NCBI GenBank assembly: GCA_023213395.1
Contig: CM041465.1
Location: forward strand, 245,651,741 to 245,715,740
Direction: 5' to 3'
Length of the DNA: 64,000 nt
DNA from: Cycas panzhihuaensis
Lineage: Eukaryota; Cycadophyta
The first letter of the stretch is position 1. Each line of letters opens with the position of its first letter. The translations under genes were made by a program, and so were the position numbers. The notes under the pieces were generated by a model. The model was given only the letters and a program-made list of their open reading frames with translations. It was not told where the DNA came from and ran no database searches. Below are positions 22,815-33,408 of this stretch, one piece after another.

Positions 22815-24178
22815 TTAGCAGAATCCTGCACACGGTGTTGTTTTCCCATTTGTAATTGACACTTGGAATGTATTTATTGGTTCTATTTTAATTCCAAGCT
22901 TCTTTGCAGTTGCCCTATTTATAAAGTTGTGTGTACTACCACTATCAACTAGAATTGCAATAGGCGCTCCTTTTATCATCCCTTGGAACCGAAGTGTTTG
23001 TGGCATAACACTTTGTCCTGTAATTGCTTGAAGTGATATGTGTACATTTTTTGTATCTAGTTCCAATAGTTCGTCTACTTCATCTTCCTCTAGCTTTTCT
23101 TCGACTTCTTCATGATTTTCCTCGGGTGCTTCTTCTTCCTCCGATATTATCGTATCCTCGGTATTAATCATATATACCTTCTTGCTAGTGCATTGATGTT
23201 CGCGATTCCACTTCACACCACATGTGAAACAAATTCCTTTCTTCATGTGTGCTTCCTTTGTTGTTGTCTCTTGATTATTTCTAATTGCTAATGGAGCCTC
23301 AGCTTTAGTTCTTGACCTATTCCAATTTGGGTTAAATACTTGTGAGTTTTCCGTTTTGCGTGTGAATGTAGGTCTAGTTTCTCGCAATTCTGCTTCCACT
23401 CATCTTGTTGTTTTGATGCTGAATCTAATGTTGGTACCTCCATTGCTTTTAGATGATATCTTATTGGAGGTTTCAATCCAGTAATGTATGTTTCCAGAAG
23501 GAGTTTTGGTGGCACTGTTAACAGAATCAGACATTGTAACACTTGAAACTGTTCAATAAACTCTTGGACTGTGCTTGTTTACTGTAATCTTGTCAACTGG
23601 GCGAAATAGTCCGTACTCCATGAATCTTCATATTGGGTTATGAGCCCATGCTTCATGTTGTGCTAGCTTTCTGCCCGTTTCTCACTTGTTCGAAACCACC
23701 ATGAATACCATTTCAAGGCTTGACCGTACAAATGTAATGATGCCAAGGATACTTGCTCGTGTTCTGGTATCGCGTAGACTGAGAAATAGGTTTCCATCTG
23801 TAAAATCCATCCTCTTATATTGCTTGATTTATCGGGGTCAAACTTCTCTAAGGTGATCTTTGCCATTGTCGTCCCTTCGTTACTCTTGTAGGTTCTTCTT
23901 TGATATCCTCCTCCTGTTTGAAATCATCCTTCAAAATTACTTGTATTTCCTTGTTCTATTTCCTTTTCTTATTTGGCCCATATTGGTTCTGCTTGTGATC
24001 CATCCAACTTTATGTTGATTTTGTGCATGAGGTCTGCGAGGCCTGCTAACGAAGCTAGGATTTCCTTTTCTACTTCATTTGTGGTGATCTGTTCATGAAT
24101 GGATTGGCCTTGGGCGGTCGACATCTTCTTCTGTTGTATAACCTTCTTAGAGCGTAACTCTGTTTGGGCTCCTCTCAA
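22815..24178 (-). pseudogene. Chromovirus Z gag and protease
   Basis: The minus strand holds, in order, a leader frame (24178-23969), a capsid start ITLEKFDPDKSSNIRGWILQ and LYGQALKWYSWWF (23866-23663), a capsid end LLETYITGLKPPIRYHLKAM (23542-23288), a zinc knuckle CFTCGVKWNREHQC (about 23232-23190), an acidic linker and the protease VDSGSTHNFINRATAKKLG with intact catalytic Asp (about 22970-22900). Frames change several times, so no full polyprotein could be made. The ATG near 24121 (MSTAQGQSIHEQ) is the most probable gag start. Confidence 0.85.
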
Positions 24179-24330
24179 AATCCATGGGCAGGAGGGTGGG
24201 GAAAATTTTCACTTCCTTCTCGCAAAAAATGTCACCCTCCTAATGGCTGTTAGACTGTATTGATCCCCTCCGAAAAGATTTCGACTATCTTCTCAAGAGA
24301 CACTTTTCTACAGGATAGCTTCAACGAAGC

Positions 24331-24885
24331 TCTGATACCACTTGTAGCGGAAGCTTTTAACTTATTACAAAAATAACACAAAGATTCACAGATACTGATC
24401 TAATATAGGCTTAAACAGATCTCCTTAATCTCAAATAATAATGACTATTGGAAATTCACCATAAACACCAGAGTAAAGTAAAGGAAATAGTATAAATAAA
24501 AGGTAAATATATTGTCCACAAATAATAATGGAAATTACAAAAATATACAACAAAATATCCTTACTGAATGCTTGCCTCTTCGAGGCGGGAATCCTCTGAA
24601 TATCTCAGGCCAAAAGGCTGAGCCAATTGCAACCCTAGAGCTGAAAATATGGAAGAGATCTAATCGAAGTGATGATCCAAGATGAGGCCTTTGATCCCTA
24701 TTTATAATGGTCAATTATTATCCTGCTTGAAGTCGGCCAGAATTAGGACAGTTCACTGGGAGTGAACCACTAATGAAATTGGCCAGAAGACTGGTTTACA
24801 GGTCCGCTAATATTTCTGCGCTCATTTCTGAGGGTTTAAGTCGGCTGACAGGCCCCTAAAGAGGGGGTTTTCCTGGAACGCAACA
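24331..24885 (-). repeat. Chromovirus Z primer site and 5' LTR
   Basis: TCTGATACCA (24331-24340) then CT and the LTR start at 24343. On the minus strand this is LTR end ...GCTACA, AG, TGGTATCAGA and GCTTCG, the initiator-Met primer site. The LTR runs TGTAGCGGAAGC to CTGGAACGCAACA at 24885 and is followed by B gag with the ATTCA duplication. Confidence 0.9.
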
Positions 24886-25701
24886 ATTCACATCCAGATT
24901 GAACTTGGGATCTAGAGGATGAAGCAAAGGAAGTGGAAAAGGTTCTGAAAGTCATACTCCATCACGTGGACGTTGGCAAGATTCAAGAGGACGAGGCCGC
25001 AACATTTCTTCAAGGATCTGTTACACTTGCGGTAAGATCAATCCTTTTGCTAGTTCATGTAAAACCTTTGATATATGTTATCATTGTGGCAAATTAGGAC
25101 ATTATCCATACCAGTGCAAGAAAGCAGATATTCAGAGAGGGAAGAGACTAATGGGGAACTACAACAAAGAACGGGTCGGTGATGATGACCATGATGAAGA
25201 GGAAGAAATAACTTTCGTTGTTGCACTAACAACAAGTCTCCAGGACAAGGACGTTTGGTACATCAACTCAGGAGCATCGCGTCACATGACCATTCAAGAA
25301 GAATGGTTTGAGAATTTGCAACCATACACTGCTAACAAATCAATAGAATTGGGAGAGAAATACTCCCTTGAAATAAAAGGAGTTGGAACCATTGCTGTCA
25401 AGATAAAAGACAAAGTTGAGAAAATCGAGAATGTATTTCTAGTGCAGGTTTAAAAATGAATCTTTTATCTGTCTCCCAACTTAGAAAGAAGGGGCTGAGC
25501 ATTGTATTTGATGAAAAAGGTTTTTGTTATATTCTTGATATGAAGAACAATGGGAATGTAATCGCAAAAGGGGTTGAAAGCAATGACCTATATAGGCTGC
25601 TATTACACCGTATTTTGCCTGATGTAAAAGCTTGTACTGCTATAAGTCATAATGATGAAATGTGGCATTTGAAGTACGATCATCTTCCCATAGAAAAATA
25701 A
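24886..25701 (+). pseudogene. Copia B nucleocapsid, protease and pre-integrase
   Basis: Resumes B gag after Z with an Arg/Gly-rich stretch (SESHTPSRGRWQDSRGRGRN), a lone CYTCG half-knuckle and a complete CCHC knuckle CYHCGKLGHYPYQC (25078-25119). The protease follows at about 25255 as WYINSGASRHMT: the catalytic Asp of DSGAS is Asn. 25456-25701 is the pre-integrase domain (MNLLSVSQLRKKGLSIVFDE, then MWHLKYDHLP), where the usual H..LGH zinc-binding pair is partly lost (WHLKYDH). One stop separates protease from the next frame. Confidence 0.88.
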
Positions 25702-26530
25702 AAAAATATGGAGAAGAAAGGTTTAGTGATTGGTTTACCTCATATCACATCAAGTAATTTTATATGTAAAAGTTGCCAATCTGGAAATAGCATAGACTGC
25801 CATTTCAAGAAAGCAAATGGCAAGCCCAAGAAAAATTAGAACTAGTACATACTAATCTATGTGGTCCTTTCACTCCACACTCCATTAATGGAAGTAGATA
25901 CTTCCTCACCTTCATAGATGATTTGACCAGAAAAATCTGGGTTTATTTTTGGCATGCTAAATCATAAGTTTTTGATGTATTCAAAGAATTTAAGGTTGAA
26001 ACTGAATTAGAAACTAATGTCAAAATCAAATGTATAAGGTTTGATAGCGCAGGTGAATATATCTCCAAAGAATTTTTGGAGTATTGTAAAACCAGAGGAA
26101 TACGAAGGCAGTTTACAACACCTTATACACTCCTATCCAATGGGGTTGTAGAAAGAAAGAATAGAGTCATCTTGGAAATGTCTCAGAGCACGATGCATGG
26201 AAAAAATATTCGAAGGTCATATTGGGTTGAAGCAGTTAGCACAACTTGTTACCTATTAAACAGAAGTCCAACAAAGGCAGTAGAACATCATACTCTAGAA
26301 GAAGCATGCTCAGGAAGGAAGTCTGACATAAGTCATCTGAATGTATTTGGCAGCCAAGCCTTTGTTCACATTCCAGATAAGAAAAGAACCAAGCTAGATT
26401 TAAAAAGTTTGGAATGCATTATGGTTGGATATAGCGAAAACTCAAAGGCATACAAGTGCAAAGATTTGAAAACCAACAAGGTATATGCAAGTTGAGATGT
26501 TGTCTTCAATGAGGAAGACAACGAAGAAAG
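25702..26530 (+). pseudogene. Copia B integrase
   Basis: Reads CKSCQSG.S (zinc-binding pair near 25772), then LVHTNLCGPFTPHSINGSRY and FLTFIDDLTRKIWVYFWH, FDSAGEYISKEFLEY and SNGVVERKNRVIL, with YWVEAVSTTCYLLNRSPTKA and VFGSQAFVHIPDKKR after it. The first catalytic Asp (HTDLCGP in relatives) is Asn; the second Asp and the Glu are present. Stops occur at about 25966 (HAKS*) and after VYAS. Together with the Asn in protease this copy is doubly inactive. Confidence 0.88.
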
Positions 26531-27706
26531 TACAAGCCAAATTCAGGTGATAGAAAGGACACCTCAAACAACTCCACCATACACTCCAATGGAAGAGGAG
26601 TTCGGCATAACCTCAGAAGAGTTTGCTTCACCTCAAGAATATTACTTAGATTCCACTATGGAAATTGAAGAAGGCTGCTCAGAAAAATTAAAGACTGAAG
26701 AGGAAAAGGAAAAGAAATTTCCCAAATGGTACCTCGAAACTATAGAGGAAAGTAAAGGTGAAATACTTCCTCATAGAACAAGAAGCGAAAAATTGAGAGC
26801 TTTGTTTAGTAATGTAGAGCCACAATCTTTCACTGAAGCCAAAGATCATATTGAATGGAGGAAAGGCATGGATGCTGAGCTGGATTCAATAAACAAAAAT
26901 TAGACCTGGGAACTAGTAGAGTTGCCATCAAATAAATCGGTTGTAAACTGCAAATGGGTTTATAAAATAAAAAGGGGACCTAATGGAAAGATAGAAAAAT
27001 ACAAAGCTAAACTAGTTGCAAAGGAATATACACAAACAACAGGTATAGACTATGAAGAAACCTTTTCTCCAGTGGCTAAGCTAAACACAGTTAGAACAGT
27101 TATAGCCCTAACAACACAAACGAATTGGAAAATATATCAGCTGGACGTGAAAAGTGCTTTTCTAAATGGTGAAATTGAAGAAGAGGTATACATGTCTCAA
27201 TCAGAGGGTTACATCAGACAAGGACAAGAGCGTTTAGTATGTAAACTTAAAAAGGCACAGTATGGATTGAAACATGCTCCCTTTGCATGGTATGCTAAAT
27301 TAGATAGCCATCTTTGCAAAAATGGCTTCCAAAGAAGCAACTCAGTCTCAAGTCTGTATGTAAAGAATAGAAATGGAGCAATACTATAATAGCAGTTTAT
27401 GTAGATGATATGATCCTCACAGGAGATGATGAGAAATCAATATCTGATATAAAGAAGCAACTAGAAAATAAATTTGAGATGACTGACTTAGGACTCCTCA
27501 ATTATTAGTTGGGGATCCAAATTGAGCAGCAGACCAATTCAATTACTTTGTGCCAAAGCAAATACATCAAAGATTTGCTAACAAAGTTTAGAATGGAAGA
27601 ATGTAATCCTTGTTCCACTGCCATGGAAGTAAACTGCAATTTGGCTCCAGATGAAGGAGAATCCTGTATTGATGCCACTCTATATAGACAACTTGTTGGA
27701 AGTCTC
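26531..27706 (+). pseudogene. Copia B reverse transcriptase, N-terminal and middle part
   Basis: Linker frame 26547-26903 (EAKDHIEWRKGMDAELDSIN) and RT frame 26922-27389 (NCKWVYKIKRGPNGKIEKYK, ARLVAKE-like, YQLDVKSAFLNGEIEEEVYM, LKKAQYGLKHAPFAWY). A stop falls between them at 26902. After a one-base frame change near 27388 the active site VYVDDMILTGDD is read, followed by a stop at 27507, then LGIQIEQQTNSITLCQSKYI. Sequence breaks at 27706 in YRQLVGSL, where C is inserted, and continues at 32419. Confidence 0.9.
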
Positions 27707-28122
27707 TGTTAGAGTGTACTGTTTAATGTTGTATGTGTCTAAGTAAAGTGTGTCTTAGGGTCAATAGTCATAGTCCTAAGTATTAAGGTCCAAGAGTCAT
27801 TTATTATTATAATATTATGTGGGAAGATAGAAGCGCACTGGTTAGTTAGTTGGTATAATGTCATTGGCTAGGTTAGAGGTAATTGTCCTACATGCATTAC
27901 ATCTCTTGTATGTTCTCCTACCTATTTTGTATATAAAGGTGGTTGAGGTAGTGTACGTAATCAAGTCATCATTAAGACTCATGTTGAGTCTATGATGCAT
28001 GAATCTTCTGATGTTATCTTATTTGTGCTATGCTAATACAAGTTTCGTTTTGTTCATTGATATTGTTGGTTATTGTTGATGATGAATGTCTTCCATGTTA
28101 AAATCTAACATGGTGTTAGAGC
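27707..28122 (+). repeat. Element C 5' LTR and primer binding site
   Basis: TGTTAGAGTGTACTG to ...AAATCTAACA (28110), then TGGTGTTAGAGC (28111-28122), the initiator-Met primer site with two changes. A TATA-like TTTGTATATAAAGG is at about 27927-27940, a normal LTR promoter position. Confidence 0.9.
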
Positions 28123-30513
28123 AAGCCATCCCGCTGTAAGAAGAAGATTGAGAGATGAGGTGGTTCCATCAAGTGGGTGCCAAATTGAGGAAAAATTTCA
28201 AAGCCTCGTTATGAAGTGTGCCAGGTAACATCACTCTTGTGTTATGTGAAGCAACCATGTGCTAGGGTTTTATCCTATGAAGGATTAGGTTGATGAAAAT
28301 CTCTAAAAGTCGAAACTAATGGTGGCATATAATAGTTTCTCTTAGTTGCTCGGCGAAAGAAATAAGAAAGGGTAGCTCAGCCATATCAAAGGCCTCCTGC
28401 ACAATAGACCTTAGTTTCAATTCATCAGTAGTCTTGGGCTTGGAAGTATCAAGTGTTTCTGCCTTGGGCATAGTGGTAGCTTTTGTTTGCAGATCATCAG
28501 TAACTTTACCCTTTGGAGCAACTTTCCTTTCGATGGTCTTCATCACGATGAAACTAGACATCAATGACGAATAAGTGTAGCCTTTCATGTTCAATCAAGC
28601 CTGTCAATACATGGTACCATAAAATATAGTAATAGCCACGTATGATCGCCCTTGCACACCCCACATTATATTAAAGGAGAGCTAATTGAAGCATAAATCT
28701 ACACTATTGTCCACGCATAGTTGCTCATTGGAGACAACCCCTTGTCTACGCCTAGCCTCGGATGATATGCTCTCGGCTGGTGAAAATACATCGCCCATCA
28801 ACAGAGATCATACACATTTTGCATGTTATTCCTTATCGTTGGACGCCTCAACCAAGGCTGCATTACCTGCGTATTCCTCTGCATTTTGGAGCTTAAATTG
28901 GTATCTGTGTATTTCTCTTCCATTTCGATGCTGGCAATTTGTTAACTATGCGACGAACACAGGGAAAGTTGAAGGTGGACCACTGCTCTGATTAAGCAAT
29001 TTCTGCAGAGAAATACAGATTTTAGTAAATCATCCATCTGACAAAAAGTTGCAAAGTGCATAGGACTTGATTTCCTAATTGTCTAGAGAGGAATTGGGTC
29101 AAGAGCATCCAAATAGCAGACGAGAGGTTTACTTAGCCCGACGGAAATCCACAGAGGGTAAAATTAGGCAAGGATTGTGTTTAACCATACAATCAATGGT
29201 GATCTCGAGTACTCCTCCAGACGGTGCACGCGAATGGTAGAGGCGGATATCGAGGCAAGGTGGTTGCGTGCTACTCTCTCTCGCCAGCGTACGCAACAAA
29301 ATAATGGTGAAATGCCATACCCTTGGAATTTTACATATAGAGGATGGTTTGTACAAATCCATCCTATTTTGACCTCTGATTAGGGTGAGAAACTTGGAGA
29401 GTTGGTGAGTTTAAATCCTCTAAAGGACAATAACGATGAGGTAATTCTACCCCAGAATTTTACAAGATGCATTTGTCAGTTCCTATCCAGAGTGGAAGTA
29501 CCCGCAAAAGGGACAACCAATGTGTATATGAGGATGGAATCTGATTCATTACCAGACAACAAGTTACGAGCACAAACAGAAGTAGATGGAATCTAGTTCA
29601 GATAAATCTTAAGTAGAGGTCCAAGACGCTGGTTTATTTTGAGGGGAAATTCCTCTATTTTAGGTCGCATTTGATCATTCTGCCTTCGTGAAGGGTGCGC
29701 GAGCATGACCCTAGTCCGTGGAGACTTTGCCCCAGAGTGCAACTGTGTGTATGTGTTAAGGATTCGACTTCACGTGCACTCACGAAACCCTGCTCCAAGC
29801 AACGAGTGACTCTGCCTAAAGGTTTATCGTGCAACATCAAGAGTCATGATAGCCTTGTTTCAATCATCATCACGTCTCTCAGGTGCGTCGCCTCCGAACC
29901 ACCTAGGAATTTGCATCTGTAGGTAGAACGACAAATAGGCGAACGATGAATCCAAAGCGGGCAAATGCAACGGCTCAAAGACCTGGTCATCACTCAATCT
30001 GATCCTCGAATACGAACGCGAGATGAATTATTACTGCCAGATATACACAAATATGTTCCGGAGGGCTCATTATTTTTCTGAATTTAATCAGATTGAATAA
30101 TGTGTTCGATCCATGAAATTCAAATCATATAGACTGGATTTTATGTTTTTTTTTTCAAAATCAAATTGTATTTAATGAGATTGGAATATGTTTAAAAATC
30201 CGCCAGCCCTCTAACACTTAACGCTCGACCATATGAAGTTTTAATGTGACTTGTGGTTTATATTTAAAAGGGGCTTAAGACCACTTTTATTTTGTTTTGG
30301 TGTTCAAAGAGGGTTCCTGCACGTTTTACCTTATATCTCTACATCCAGACATCCATTTCACAATCCGTCAGAGGCGTTGGAATTATATCTCAGAGCTAGA
30401 CATATTGATATGTGATTTGAGAGATTTTCTTGTTGTTTTGATAGAGTTATTACTAGTCAACATTGATGCATAAATTCTGAGCATTGTACTTGTAATCAAG
30501 TCAACACCTCATC
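28123..30513 (+). other. Element C interior: non-retroviral sequence of unknown origin
   Basis: This stretch differs from the rest of the window: it is more GC-rich between about 28690 and 29980 and contains CpG-bearing phrases. I recognise no gag or pol motif. A minus frame (28594-28316, 92 codons, Lys/Thr-rich then AFDMAELPFLISFAEQL) is preceded on the minus strand by a pyrimidine-AG that could be a splice acceptor. Overlapping plus frames are at 28686-28991, 29177-29383 and 29402-29596. These could be captured host-gene exons, or leader sequence with chance frames. I cannot assign a gene. Confidence 0.4.
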
Positions 30514-30972
30514 ATGGAGTTAAATGAGGTCATTACCTTTGTAGCAGAGAAAAAGGAGTTTTGGGTAACAGGCACCAACATTGCTTTACCTAAATATGTT
30601 GGAGTTAATTTTCGGATTTGGAAAATTAAAATGGAATGTGCTTTTAAGATAAAAGGATTATGGAGCATTGTGCTTGGAACAATTTCAATTAGTGAAGAAG
30701 GGGAGGTAACCTTTAAAAAGAAAAATAGAGTAGTTGTTGATGCAATGGTTGCAACTTTTGACAAGGAGAACCTTTATCCTTCATACCACTTTCTTGTCCA
30801 AACTCTTCAAAATATTGACTCAGCTGAAGATGATTGGAATTTGCTAGCAGAAGTACATGAAAAGGGTCTTGAAGAAGTGCAGAAGAGCATCAGAAGGACA
30901 AGGAACCAAAGGAAGAAGTTGAAGAGGAAAGCGAAAATCAACATGATTCTGGTAAGGTCAGTCCACACATAG
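30514..30972 (+). CDS. Element C gag-like ORF (copia capsid N-terminus)
   Basis: A 152-codon open frame. The first 90 residues read like the N-terminal half of a copia capsid: LPKYVGVNFRIWKIKMECAF with the conserved W.K..M, then KGLWSIVLGT and, after a Lys-rich bridge, VVVDAMVATFDKENLYPSY. The C-terminal 50 residues (highly basic, KSIRRTRNQRKKLKRK) do not resemble the rest of a capsid, and the frame stops without a knuckle. It starts with the ATG at 30514, inside the element and far (2.4 kb) from the primer site. It is a truncated or repurposed gag, open but of unknown activity. Confidence 0.55.
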   Translation: MELNEVITFVAEKKEFWVTGTNIALPKYVGVNFRIWKIKMECAFKIKGLWSIVLGTISISEEGEVTFKKKNRVVVDAMVATFDKENLYPSYHFLVQTLQNIDSAEDDWNLLAEVHEKGLEEVQKSIRRTRNQRKKLKRKAKINMILVRSVHT

Positions 30973-32009
30973 ATTCAAAAGATATTCCTAAAGCAAATGG
31001 AAAGAAATTTGATGAAGATTTGAATTTATCAAATGTCTTGAGCCTTACTAAGATTACAGGAAAGTCTACTTTTAGGACTGCTGAACGAGCAAAATTTGAA
31101 GAATCCAAACTTCAATCTTTGTAGGTAATACTTCATGGAGACACATGCTCTCCGATAGAAAGTATGAGCAATATTATCCTAGTTTGTGTTGACAGATTTG
31201 TAGCCAGGATTCAAATGATGTCAGGACATACAATGATATGCAGATATTGGAGATTATCTATGATTTCACTCAACTCAGTTACATCTTCTATTTTCATCTT
31301 TGAAAGAATCAAAATTGTGACAACATATCCTACAACAACTCTAGAAAGTTCTTTTAAAGAGAGAAGGAACATAGGTAGAATACTATATGATCAAAATCTT
31401 GTCTATCAAGACTATAGTATGTTTTGGATAGGCTACTTAATCATGAGGTTCAATCATGTTAAAGTAATGTTCCATCTTTGTATAGCCTTAATCGGGAAAT
31501 GTGTGCATGTACTCATTATGAGAATCCTCATCATACTTGGTACAAAGATTTTTTTTGGTAACATAGCAAGGACAAGGCACCTTATTAGTTCCGCACATGT
31601 ATCTGAACAAGTGAAGTTAGGAAAGGGATCACCGTTGCTCCTTTCCTTTCAAGAAGGTGATCATTGGGTCGAGAAGTGAATCATCCTAGTAGACTTGAAA
31701 ACAAATAAGGAGGAGTCTACTCGCTTCATGAAGTTGAAATCACATATAATCATATGTGATCTAGGAAGACCACACCTTCACCGGGAACACATAGGAAGAT
31801 TCATCAGACAGGAAACATGAGGTAGCATAGCAGACAAGACATACAAGTTTTGCAGTGTATTGGTTGAAGACAAAGCTTATGACATCGTCTTAAGAAAAAT
31901 TCCAAGACTCTGAAAGTTCAAACTCAAGTCAAGTCCTATGTCAATTTGTGTCAGTTTTGTCAAGATGTCCTTAATTATTGTAGTCTTAACATTAAACATT
32001 AAGGGGAGG
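30973..32009 (+). other. Element C 3' interior and purine tract
   Basis: The plus frame 31164-31679 (171 codons, many Ile/Met and hydrophobic residues) has no motif I recognise. Pol is absent. The region ends with AAGGGGAGG (32001-32009), a purine tract directly before the 3' LTR. Confidence 0.45.
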
Positions 32010-32413
32010 TGTTAGAGTGTAATGTTTAATGTTGTATGTGTGTAAGTAAAGTGTGTCTTAGGGTCAATAGTCATAGTCCTAAGTATTAAGGTCTAAGAGT
32101 CATTTATTATTATAATATTATGTGGGAAGATAAAAGCTCATTGGTTAGTTATTTGGTATAATGTCATTGGCTAGGTTAGAGGTAATTGTCTCACATGCAT
32201 TACATCTCTTGTATGTTCTCCCACCTATTTTGTGTATAAAGGTGGTTGAGGTAGTGCATGTAATCAAGTCATCATTAAGACGCATGTTGAATATATGATC
32301 CATGAATCTTCTGATGTTATCTTATTTGTACTATGCTAATACAAGTTTCGTTTTGTTCATTGATATTGTTGGTTATTGTTGATATTGAATGTCTTTTATG
32401 TTAAAATCTAACA
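32010..32413 (+). repeat. Element C 3' LTR
   Basis: Same length as the 5' LTR, with roughly 22 substitutions against it and no length change. Followed by the GTCTC duplication and the continuation of B RT. Confidence 0.9.
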
Positions 32414-33063
32414 GTCTCATCTATCTCACTGCAACCAGACGTGACATCTTGTATGCCATGAGTTTAATATCTAGATATATGCACGAGCCAAGAACAAGAC
32501 ATTGGAATGTTGCAAAAAGAATTTTGAGGTATCTTAAAGAAACAACTAAATTGAAGCTAATGTTCCCAAAAGAGACATCGCATCAATTGATAAGATTCTG
32601 TGATTTAGATTGGGCAGGCGATAAGTAGCAAAGAAAATCAACCAGTGGATATTGTTTCATTCTAGGCTCCTCACCAATCTCTTGGAGCAGTAAAAAAAAA
32701 AAAAAAGCCACTGTAGCACTATCATCAATAGAAGCAGAGTACAAGTTAGTAGCCAGTGCAACAACTAAAGCAGTTTGGCTCAGATAATTAATGAAAGATC
32801 TGAAAGCTCCTCAAAAGACAACAACAACACTCTACTGTGACAATCAAAGTACAATCAAGCTTACCAAAAATCCAGTATTTTATGCTAGAACCAAACACAT
32901 TGAAGTTCAACATCTTTTTATTAAGGAAAAAGTTCAAAACAGAGAAATAGATCTTGTCTATTGTCCCACAAATGAACAAGTGGCTAATATATTGACCAAA
33001 CCACTATGAAAAGATAGATTTCAAATATTTAGAGACAAAATAGGATTAATTGGATAAAACCTT
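32414..33063 (+). pseudogene. Copia B RT C-terminus and RNase H
   Basis: Continues B after C: SLIYLTATRRDILYAMSLIS, RYMHEPRTRHWNVAKRILRY, FCDLDWAGDK, then STSGYCFILGSSPISWSS, LSSIEAEYKLVASATTKAVW, CDNQSTIKLTKNPVFYARTK and FIKEKVQNREIDLVYCPTNE. The RNase H acids (D in CDLDWAG, E in SIEAEY, D in CDNQS) are present. Stops follow AGDK and AVWLR, and an A-run of 14 (about 32692-32705) disturbs the frame. Ends at LTKPL* close to the purine tract. Confidence 0.9.
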
Positions 33064-33273
33064 AGGAGAGGGTGTTAGAATAAAATGTTTTATCCTAGGT
33101 TGTAAGTTAATATATTTATGTACCTTAGTGTAACCATATGACACATGTCATCCAGAGGTAATGCAATTACAAGTTGGTTCCAGGGTGGTTACAAACCCTA
33201 ATTGTATATATATACTCGCATCTTTAATAATGAAGCAATTCATTCTCTCATGTATCATTGTGCATGTCCACCA
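33064..33273 (+). repeat. Copia B purine tract and 3' LTR
   Basis: AGGAGAGGG (33064-33072) and LTR 33073-33273 (TGTTAGAATAAAATG to ...GTCCACCA), then CTAAC duplicated from 17492-17496. Confidence 0.9.
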
Positions 33274-33403
33274 CTAACCACCTTAATTAATGACATTGAT
33301 TAAGAATATTCTCACTAAGAATATTCAGTGTGAGAAAATATTCTAATGACATGAGAAATTAATTTAAATGAACATAAATTGGGAATGTACATTATTTCTA
33401 AAA
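33274..33403 (-). repeat. Copia A 5' LTR, second part
   Basis: After the B target duplication CTAAC (33274-33278) the A LTR resumes at CACCTTAATTAATGAC, exactly where 17496 left off relative to the uninterrupted LTR, and ends near TTCTAAAA (expected TTCTAACA). It is the flanking proof of the B insertion. Confidence 0.85.
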
Positions 33404-33408
33404 GAGAA

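Larger units (their letters stand above)
19024..24885 (-). mobile_element. Chromovirus Z (Ty3/gypsy) inserted in copia B gag
   Basis: A full-length minus-strand gypsy element of 5.9 kb. LTRs are at 19024-19565 and 24343-24885 (542 and 543 bp), with a purine tract at 19705-19720 and an initiator-Met primer site at 24331-24342. Internal order is gag, protease, RT, RNase H, integrase and chromodomain. The LTRs are roughly 93% identical by eye. Between the 3' LTR and the purine tract lies a misplaced copy of B gag sequence (19566-19698), so the left end was rearranged after or during insertion. Confidence 0.92.
27707..32413 (+). mobile_element. Element C: non-autonomous LTR retrotransposon inserted in copia B RT
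   Basis: LTRs of exactly 404 bp (27707-28110 and 32010-32413, about 94-95% identical by eye) have TG...CA ends and the perfect flanking duplication GTCTC (27702-27706, 32414-32418). A primer site follows the 5' LTR and a purine tract AAGGGGAGG (32001-32009) precedes the 3' LTR. The 3.9-kb interior has a copia-like gag start but no protease, integrase or RT motif in any frame. It would have needed enzymes from a relative. Confidence 0.92.
17497..33273 (+). mobile_element. Copia B, split by chromovirus Z and element C
   Basis: Two 201-bp LTRs (17497-17697 and 33073-33273, about 90% identical by eye) are flanked by the perfect 5-bp duplication CTAAC. The internal region is gag, protease, integrase, RT and RNase H in copia order. 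It is interrupted in gag by Z (19024-24885) and in RT by C (27707-32413). With both removed, B is about 5.2 kb, a normal copia size. It sits in the 5' LTR of copia A. Confidence 0.92.
11701..33403 (-). mobile_element. Copia A, split by copia D and copia B
   Basis: The 3' LTR is at 11701-12168, RT-RNase H at 12181-12920 (minus), leader and primer site at 16625-17230, and the 5' LTR at 17231-17496 continued at 33279-33403. The two LTRs match in order and content once B is removed (about 390 against 468 bp, the latter with an internal duplication). Flanks GATAA (11696-11700) and GAGAA (33404-33408) look like a 5-bp target duplication with one change. Gag, protease, integrase and most of RT are missing, replaced by D. 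Confidence 0.75.

Noticed and set aside
28316-28594. Minus frame in element C as a definite captured host gene
   Set aside because: Composition and a possible splice acceptor are suggestive, but I recognise no family and cannot show homology. Kept only as a possibility.
31164-31679. 171-codon plus frame in element C as a protein-coding gene
   Set aside because: No recognisable domain, odd Ile/Met-rich composition, and no support beyond length.
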